Shown in pieces: positions 5,748 to 9,673 of a DNA stretch of 9,673 nt. Source of the DNA: Methanobacteriota archaeon (lineage in GTDB: Archaea > JACRDV01); contig JACRDV010000101.1 of NCBI GenBank assembly GCA_024860865.1, forward strand, positions 1-9,673, written 5' to 3'. Below the pieces are notes generated by a model. The model worked only from the letters and a program-made list of their open reading frames with translations. It made no database searches and was not told the origin of the DNA. Both the position numbers and the translations under genes were made by a program. Position 1 is the stretch's first letter, and every line of letters starts with the position of its first letter.

Positions 5748-5937
5748 TAAAGAATATGATATTATCTATCTAAGATTTAGCAAAAAAAAGTATTCTTATA
5801 GTGAAGAAAAGGATAATATTATCGTAGATTATGATAAAGAAGGTAAAGTTATTGCAATTGAGATTTTGGACGCTTCTAGAATATTGAAACATCCAATAGC
5901 AGAAATAATGAGAATAAAAGAAGCTGCAGTAGTTTAG
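5731..5937 (+). CDS. DUF2283 family protein (cassette B, second gene)
   Basis: This 68-residue protein begins MKIDYDKEYDIIYLRFS, continues NNIIV-type strand DNIIVDYDKEGKVIAIEILDA and ends AAVV. It shares with the cassette A copy the opening YD-x-E-x-D, the central IIV--D, the IEILDA-x-R block and the C-terminal AVV. I chose ATG 5731 over the TTG at 5722 because it matches the family start and the start of copy A. It overlaps the DUF4258 stop by 17 nt, the same arrangement as at 958-974, so coupled translation and equal dosage with its partner are likely. The molecular role of DUF2283 is not established; a partner or antitoxin role is inferred from conserved pairing. Confidence 0.85.
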   Translation: MKIDYDKEYDIIYLRFSKKKYSYSEEKDNIIVDYDKEGKVIAIEILDASRILKHPIAEIMRIKEAAVV

Positions 5938-6001
5938 TAGAGATTAATTTTTCTAATTTTATCCTGTAAAGTAAATTAATTTTTAAGATAGTAAGATAGC
6001 T

Positions 6002-6898
6002 ATGCTGGGAGCCAGACTAATTGGAGTTAATTCTGCTATAACTACTCCATTTAAACAAAATGAAGAGTTAGATGAAGAAGCTCTACGAGGGGAAATTAGA
6101 TATCAAATTCGAGCTGGAATTAATGGAGTTGTGGTTAACTCAACGCCAGGTGAAATTTCAAGCTTAACAATTGAAGAGCGAAAAAGAATTTGCGGAATTG
6201 CAGTTGAAGAAGTAAAAGATAGAGCTGCTATAATAACAGATGTCGGAACACCTAGAACAACTTGGTCAATAGAACTTGCAAAACATGCTGAAAAAGTTGG
6301 AACTAATTTTGTGATGGCGCTTACACCTTGGTTGTTGCCGCAAACTGATGAAACGATTTATAATTACTATGCTTCTCTTGCAAGAGAATTGACCGAAGCT
6401 CCATTAATTCTTTATAACTTACCTAAGTACGCAGGATATAATATACCACCAGAGCTTTTTAGACGCCTTTTGAGTGAATATCCCGATAAAATTGCTGGCA
6501 TTAAGGATACCAGTGGTTCTATAGAAAAGCTTAGAACATATATCTCTGCAGCTCAAGGTAAAGCCAGCGTTGTAGTTGGGGACGATAAGCTATTATATCC
6601 TGCTTTAAATGCTGGAGCTAATGGATGTATTTCTGCAATGGCTGCATGTTTTCCCAATCTTGCAGTAAATATGTATGAAGCATTTCTTGTTAAGGACTTT
6701 AAAACAGCAGAATCAATTCAAAAAAAGTTTGATGCAGTCAAAGATATTTTTCATAGATTTCCATATTTGGGCGCACAGAAAGGAGTACAAGAGCTCCAAG
6801 GTCGCAAATCTGGCTTTCCTCGCGCTCCACTAAGAGCGTTAACCCCAGTTGAAAAAGAAGAACTAAAAGCTGCTTTAACCCAACTTGGCTTGCTTTAA
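6002..6898 (+). CDS. Dihydrodipicolinate synthase / N-acetylneuraminate lyase superfamily aldolase
   Basis: This 298-residue TIM-barrel class I aldolase has the usual family length. It shows ITTPF (13-17), STPGE (47-51) for the pyruvate carboxylate loop, YNLP with catalytic Tyr138, and GIKDTSG with the Schiff-base Lys168, then GANGCISAMA (205-214). The enzymes condense or cleave pyruvate with an aldehyde. It is probably not a true DapA: the residue after YNxPx that binds the aspartate semialdehyde carboxylate (Arg138 in the E. coli enzyme) is Tyr143 here, the second Tyr of the PYYNRP segment is Leu111, and the second Thr of GTTGE is Pro49. A 2-keto-3-deoxy sugar-acid aldolase or another lyase is as likely. 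The ATG at 6002 has no clear ribosome-binding site. HflX starts 33 nt downstream on the same strand, which allows co-transcription. Confidence 0.85.
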   Translation: MLGARLIGVNSAITTPFKQNEELDEEALRGEIRYQIRAGINGVVVNSTPGEISSLTIEERKRICGIAVEEVKDRAAIITDVGTPRTTWSIELAKHAEKVGTNFVMALTPWLLPQTDETIYNYYASLARELTEAPLILYNLPKYAGYNIPPELFRRLLSEYPDKIAGIKDTSGSIEKLRTYISAAQGKASVVVGDDKLLYPALNAGANGCISAMAACFPNLAVNMYEAFLVKDFKTAESIQKKFDAVKDIFHRFPYLGAQKGVQELQGRKSGFPRAPLRALTPVEKEELKAALTQLGLL

Positions 6899-6911
6899 AT
6901 TTAAAAGCTTT

Positions 6912-6917
6912 AGGAGG
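6912..6917 (+). promoter_or_regulatory. Ribosome-binding site of hflX with unusually long spacing
   Basis: AGGAGG is the best Shine-Dalgarno sequence in the window, but 14 nt separate it from the ATG at 6932 where 5-9 is usual. No in-frame start lies closer because of the TAA at 6926-6928. It supports translation of hflX from a message that may begin at the aldolase gene. Confidence 0.6.
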
Positions 6918-6931
6918 ATATAAATTAAAGT

Positions 6932-8014
6932 ATGCGTTGCTTAATTGCTTTGCTAAAAATAAACCCCCATGACCACTATGAGTACTTGATGCAATTAGAA
7001 GAGCTTGAAGCACTAGCGAGTACTATCGGATACGAGGTAGCTGATAGAATAGTCCAAACCCATCAACCTAGACCAAAATATCTGATTGGAGCAGGCAAAG
7101 TAAAAGAAATTAAGGATCTAATCCAAACTAAAGGAATCGATCTTGTTGTTTTCGATAATTTTTTGACATCGCGCCAAGTCTTTGAACTAGAAGAAGCTTG
7201 GGATATTGATGTAATCGATAAATTCGATTTAATTTTAAACGTATTTGAAGCGCATGCAACTTCAAGAGAGGCTAAACTTCAAATTGAGTTAGCTAGGCTA
7301 AACCGAAATGTTCCCTTTGTTAAAACCTTGCTTGGAAGAAGAGTTCGAGCAGAGCACCCTGGTTATGGTGGTGCTGGAGAATTTATTGTTCATAGCTCGC
7401 TAACTGGTATTAGACAAAGAATTTCAAAAGTTAGTTCAGAACTAGATAGACATGAAGCCCAAAAAGAAATTTTAAGAGCCAAAAGAAAAGAAGTTGCAAA
7501 AATCGTATCACTAGCCGGTTATACGAACAGCGGGAAAAGTACGTTGCTTAATACACTAACTGGAGAGGAACAATTAGCTAGAGATGAATTATTCACTACA
7601 CTTCAAACAAAAACTTCTCGAATAAGATGGAATGGCGAAAAAATATTGATTAACGATACAATTGGGTTCATTAGAAAACTTCCACACGTGCTAGTTTCTG
7701 CTTTTAAAGCAACCTTATCTGACATTCGAGAGTCAGATCTAATTCTATTGGTAACTGATTTTAGCAATCCTTTAAAGGAAATTCTCCAAAAATTAAAAGT
7801 TTCTCGAGCAACTCTAAAAGAAATAAATGCTGAAAGTGTTCCATTGATCCATGTATTCAATAAAATAGACAGGTTAAATACAGAAGAAATTCAGTTTAAA
7901 CTCGGAGAGTTAGAATCAGCAGTTCAAAATCCAGTTTTGATCTCCGCAAAATACGGTCTTAACCTTGATGAGCTGAAGAAGAAGATAAATGAGGCTTTAT
8001 ATTCATCTACTTAG
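6932..8014 (+). CDS. hflX: GTPase HflX, archaeal form
   Basis: This 360-residue protein has the HflX layout. The N-terminal domain (about 1-105) contains PRPKYLIGAGKVKEI (47-60) and VVFDNFL. A helical linker carries the glycine-rich segment HPGYGGAGE (142-150) and a long coiled-coil-like helix. A Ras-like G domain follows: G1 GYTNSGKS (196-203), G2 FTTLQT (221-226), G3 DTIGF (242-246), G4 NKID (310-313) and G5 SAK (338-340). Bacterial HflX has GPGETxLE in the linker; here the Pro is Ala and the ETQLE end is lost, as fits a divergent archaeal member. HflX binds the large ribosomal subunit and splits stalled ribosomes in bacteria; the archaeal role is less clear. A strong AGGAGG (6912-6917) precedes the ATG by 14 nt, longer than usual; an in-frame TAA at 6926 rules out an earlier start. 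nikR begins at its stop codon. Confidence 0.92.
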   Translation: MRCLIALLKINPHDHYEYLMQLEELEALASTIGYEVADRIVQTHQPRPKYLIGAGKVKEIKDLIQTKGIDLVVFDNFLTSRQVFELEEAWDIDVIDKFDLILNVFEAHATSREAKLQIELARLNRNVPFVKTLLGRRVRAEHPGYGGAGEFIVHSSLTGIRQRISKVSSELDRHEAQKEILRAKRKEVAKIVSLAGYTNSGKSTLLNTLTGEEQLARDELFTTLQTKTSRIRWNGEKILINDTIGFIRKLPHVLVSAFKATLSDIRESDLILLVTDFSNPLKEILQKLKVSRATLKEINAESVPLIHVFNKIDRLNTEEIQFKLGELESAVQNPVLISAKYGLNLDELKKKINEALYSST

Positions 8015-8022
8015 TGAGAGTT

Positions 8023-8427
8023 ATGGAAGAAATCGAAAGAATAAGCATGACATTACCAAAAGACCTTTTAAATGAAATCGATTTAGTTATTAAAAATTTA
8101 GGCTACTCGAGTAGGTCAGAAGCTATTCGCGATGCCATTTTTGGTTTTATTACGGAGTATAAAGCAACAAAAGCGATCAAAGGCGAGATGGCTGGAGTTA
8201 TAACTTTAATTTACAACCATGATCAAGTTGGTTTATTGAATAAATTAACTGAGGTTCAACATTTTGCTCGAGATGTAATTGAATCGAGCCTTCACATCCA
8301 TCTGGATGAGGAAAGATGTTTAGAGGTAATTGTAGCTAGAGGAAAAGCAGAAAGGATAAGGACTATTGTTGAAAAATTGATTGGATTAAAAGGAGTTTCT
8401 CAAGTTAAATTGACAGTTGCTTCATAA
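8023..8427 (+). CDS. nikR: NikR-type nickel-responsive transcriptional regulator
   Basis: This 134-residue protein has an N-terminal ribbon-helix-helix DNA-binding domain (ERISMTLPKDLLNEIDLVIK, then YSSRSEAIRDAI) and a C-terminal ACT-like metal-binding domain. All four square-planar nickel ligands known from the E. coli protein are present: His80 in VQHF, His91 and His93 in LHIH, and Cys99 in ERCLEV. It should therefore sense Ni(II) and repress target operons as a tetramer. I chose the ATG at 8023 because it matches the family start MEEIERIS and has GTGA just upstream. A GTG at 8014 would add three residues and overlap the hflX stop codon by one base. Translational coupling to hflX is likely. 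No nickel transporter or nickel enzyme lies in the window, so its targets are elsewhere. Confidence 0.93.
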   Translation: MEEIERISMTLPKDLLNEIDLVIKNLGYSSRSEAIRDAIFGFITEYKATKAIKGEMAGVITLIYNHDQVGLLNKLTEVQHFARDVIESSLHIHLDEERCLEVIVARGKAERIRTIVEKLIGLKGVSQVKLTVAS

Positions 8428-8452
8428 ACGATCAATTTTATGCAATCAAAAA

Positions 8453-8501
8453 TTTTTTTACTCATTTTTAATTGATAATGATAATTAAATTTCATTTTTT
8501 T
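8453..8501 (+). terminator. T-tract cluster after nikR
   Basis: Three T-runs (T7 at 8453-8459, T5 at 8465-8469, T7 at 8495-8501) follow the nikR stop within 75 nt. Archaeal RNA polymerase ends transcription at oligo-T runs on the coding strand without needing a hairpin, so this is the probable end of the aldolase-hflX-nikR run. Confidence 0.55.
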
Positions 8502-8555
8502 GTGCAATGGAATACTTTCACTGGCAGACGAAGCAAAATAGAAATCGTGGGCTCT

Positions 8556-8648
8556 GGCATTTCATATAACGTTCTTGATGTAAAAGAAGTTTTGCGAAGC
8601 AAAATTTGAACGCAGTGAAACGTAGTCTTTTACATCATGTTATCTGCC
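8556..8648. repeat. Large asymmetric inverted repeat (possible MITE, attC-like site or structured RNA)
   Basis: The arms pair in three blocks: GGCA (8556-8559) with TGCC (8645-8648), ATAAC (8566-8570) with GTTAT (8639-8643), and GATGTAAAAGA (8577-8587) with TCTTTTACATC (8626-8636), all perfect. Inside, TTTTGC (8590-8595) and GCAAAA (8599-8604) form a second perfect hairpin with a GAA loop. The left arm has 6 nt between blocks and the right arm only 1-2 nt, so bulges fall on one side. An 11-nt CGAAGCAAAAT occurs at 8529 and again at 8595. No gene is encoded. Non-autonomous element, recombination site or RNA structure all remain possible. Confidence 0.55.
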
Positions 8649-8846
8649 GTTGCGGCCATTATCATGCTTTAATTTCTGCCAAATTCTTAATGCTTTTAAA
8701 TTGCCTTAAGCTGCCCCACGAATGAATTCTCCGTCCAACACAATTCTATGTTGTTCATAACCTTGCCCAATGCTGATTCCCATATGACCTACTGAAGTCT
8801 CTGGCATGCTTTATGTCAGACTTGTCAGCCAAGTGGCACCTCTATC
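8649..8846. other. Unassigned intergenic sequence, possibly a decayed gene on the minus strand
   Basis: This 198-nt stretch is richer in G and C than its surroundings and has no intact gene. The minus strand gives short gene-like but interrupted frames, for example LADKSDIKHARDFSRSYG (about 8770-8835) ending in a stop, and in another frame PETSVGHMGISIGQGYEQHR (about 8745-8805). I cannot assign either to a family; chance frames are quite possible. Confidence 0.3.
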
Positions 8847-8854
8847 AATATATA
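8847..8854 (+). promoter_or_regulatory. Candidate TATA box for the KaiC/RAD55-like ATPase
   Basis: AATATATA lies about 62 nt upstream of the preferred TTG start at 8913. A transcript beginning about 26 nt downstream would leave a leader of roughly 30-35 nt that includes the GGAG ribosome-binding site at 8903-8906. Confidence 0.45.
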
Positions 8855-8912
8855 CCTCATTTACACTGAATAAGTAAGCAAAAGTTGCAGAGGCTATAAT
8901 TTGGAGTCAGTT

Positions 8913-9673
8913 TTGGTTACAGGTACAAAATTTAAACTCTTAGAAAAATTGATTGATGTAATTCCAAATGGAAGCTGCATTTCTTTAATCGGATTGCCAG
9001 GTTCCGGCAAAACGGTTTTTTGTGAGAACTTATTGGGTGAAAGTTTGAAGCAAGAAATTAGTTCCTTATACATTATTACCCAATCACCACCAGATACTGT
9101 TAGAAAATATTTGCAATTTACCGTACCTAACATCGACATGCTTGAACAAAACAAAAAATTTGCCATTGTAGACGCATATTCATGGTTGTTAAATAAGAAA
9201 GTTGAAAAATATGCCGTAGATGACCTAAGTGATCTTTCACATTTTAATGCTACAGTATCCAAAGCAACTAATGAACTCGGTGAAAATAAATTTGTTATTT
9301 TCGATTCGCCATCTGCTCTCACTCAATATAACAGCGAAGAAGTTGTTATAAAATTTTTGCGCAGCTTTTTTGCTAAAGAGAGGGCTTTGAATGATATATG
9401 TATTTGTCCGCTAGAATGGGGAGTCCACTCAGATTCTTTTTACAATATTGTTAACTCTAATGCTGATGGTATATTCGGGATAAAGATCGAACAAATAGAG
9501 GACAAGTTAGAAAGGCTATTTCGTGTATTTAGTTTTCGAACAGTTGCTCATAACACTAAGTGGGTCAATTTCAAAATAGTTAATCCACGCAAGGTTATCA
9601 TGGAGAAATATATATCAACTGCAATTGAACTAAGACTTAGTGAAGCAAGAGAAAAATTAAACAATATAGAAAA
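8913..9673 (+). CDS. RecA-fold ATPase, KaiC/GvpD/RAD55-like, 3' end outside window
   Basis: The frame is open from 8901 to the window end, giving 253 residues from the preferred start. Residues 25-34 read LIGLPGSGKT, a Walker A motif preceded by the IPxGS strand seen in KaiC/RadA-type proteins. The strand NKFVIFDSPSAL (125-136) supplies Walker B Asp131. The region after it is a diverged RecA core without recognisable DNA-binding or serine/threonine autokinase motifs. The N-terminal segment before Walker A is short, as in single-domain archaeal RAD55-like ATPases. A coiled-coil-like stretch (IELRLSEAREKLNNIE) begins at the cut end, so a C-terminal extension is likely. I chose TTG 8913 because GGAG lies 6 nt upstream; TTG 8901 with AGAGG before it would add four residues. 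A signalling or regulatory ATPase is likely, but the role cannot be specified. Confidence 0.75.
   Translation, partial: MVTGTKFKLLEKLIDVIPNGSCISLIGLPGSGKTVFCENLLGESLKQEISSLYIITQSPPDTVRKYLQFTVPNIDMLEQNKKFAIVDAYSWLLNKKVEKYAVDDLSDLSHFNATVSKATNELGENKFVIFDSPSALTQYNSEEVVIKFLRSFFAKERALNDICICPLEWGVHSDSFYNIVNSNADGIFGIKIEQIEDKLERLFRVFSFRTVAHNTKWVNFKIVNPRKVIMEKYISTAIELRLSEAREKLNNIE

Noticed and set aside
6738-7013. 91-codon minus-strand frame across the aldolase-hflX junction
   Set aside because: Antisense to the aldolase C-terminus and hflX start, with no family match.
7603-7860. 85-codon minus-strand frame
   Set aside because: Antisense shadow of the HflX G domain.
8894-9322. 142-codon minus-strand frame
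   Set aside because: Antisense to the KaiC/RAD55-like ATPase, whose Walker motifs identify the real coding strand.
1-9673. CRISPR array or tandem repeat arrays
   Set aside because: No regularly spaced repeated 20-40-mers were seen on reading through the window.

Overview
The window is AT-rich chromosomal DNA from an archaeon. The support is an archaeal-type family B DNA polymerase with a C-terminal PCNA-binding motif, a NikR regulator, an archaeal-form HflX GTPase, a KaiC/RAD55-like ATPase, and ribosome-binding sites of GGAG or GTGAT type. A lineage within the Thermoproteota (for example Bathyarchaeia) would fit, but this is an impression from protein style, not something the sequence proves.

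Layout. Positions 1-408 (minus) hold the 5' part of a radical SAM protein of the spore-photoproduct-lyase type, cut by the window edge. Positions 440-2201 are an accessory strip: the C-terminal scrap of an IS1634/IS4-type transposase, an intact DUF4258-DUF2283 two-gene cassette (minus), a frameshifted HicB/HicA-like remnant (minus), and a start-less frame (plus) that joins a nucleotidyltransferase motif to the tail of an alpha/beta hydrolase. Positions 2222-5405 (minus) hold a DUF2064-type nucleotidyl/glycosyltransferase downstream of a 783-residue family B DNA polymerase. Positions 5502-5937 (plus), divergent from the polymerase, hold a second DUF4258-DUF2283 cassette of the same architecture. 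Positions 6002-8427 (plus) are a housekeeping run: a DapA/NAL-superfamily aldolase, hflX and nikR, the last two touching. Positions 8428-8912 contain T-tracts, a large imperfect inverted repeat and unassigned sequence. A KaiC/RAD55-like ATPase starts near 8913 and runs off the right edge.

Most notable points. (1) The polymerase keeps all polymerase motifs, but most proofreading-exonuclease motif residues are replaced, so it looks exonuclease-deficient. (2) Two diverged copies of an overlapping DUF4258-DUF2283 pair lie within 5 kb. They have a toxin-antitoxin-like layout, and a perfect 14-bp palindrome sits at the expected promoter position of the second copy. (3) The strip between the transposase scrap and the DUF2064 gene is a graveyard of small toxin-antitoxin-type and enzyme fragments. 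(4) A roughly 93-nt asymmetric inverted repeat lies downstream of nikR.
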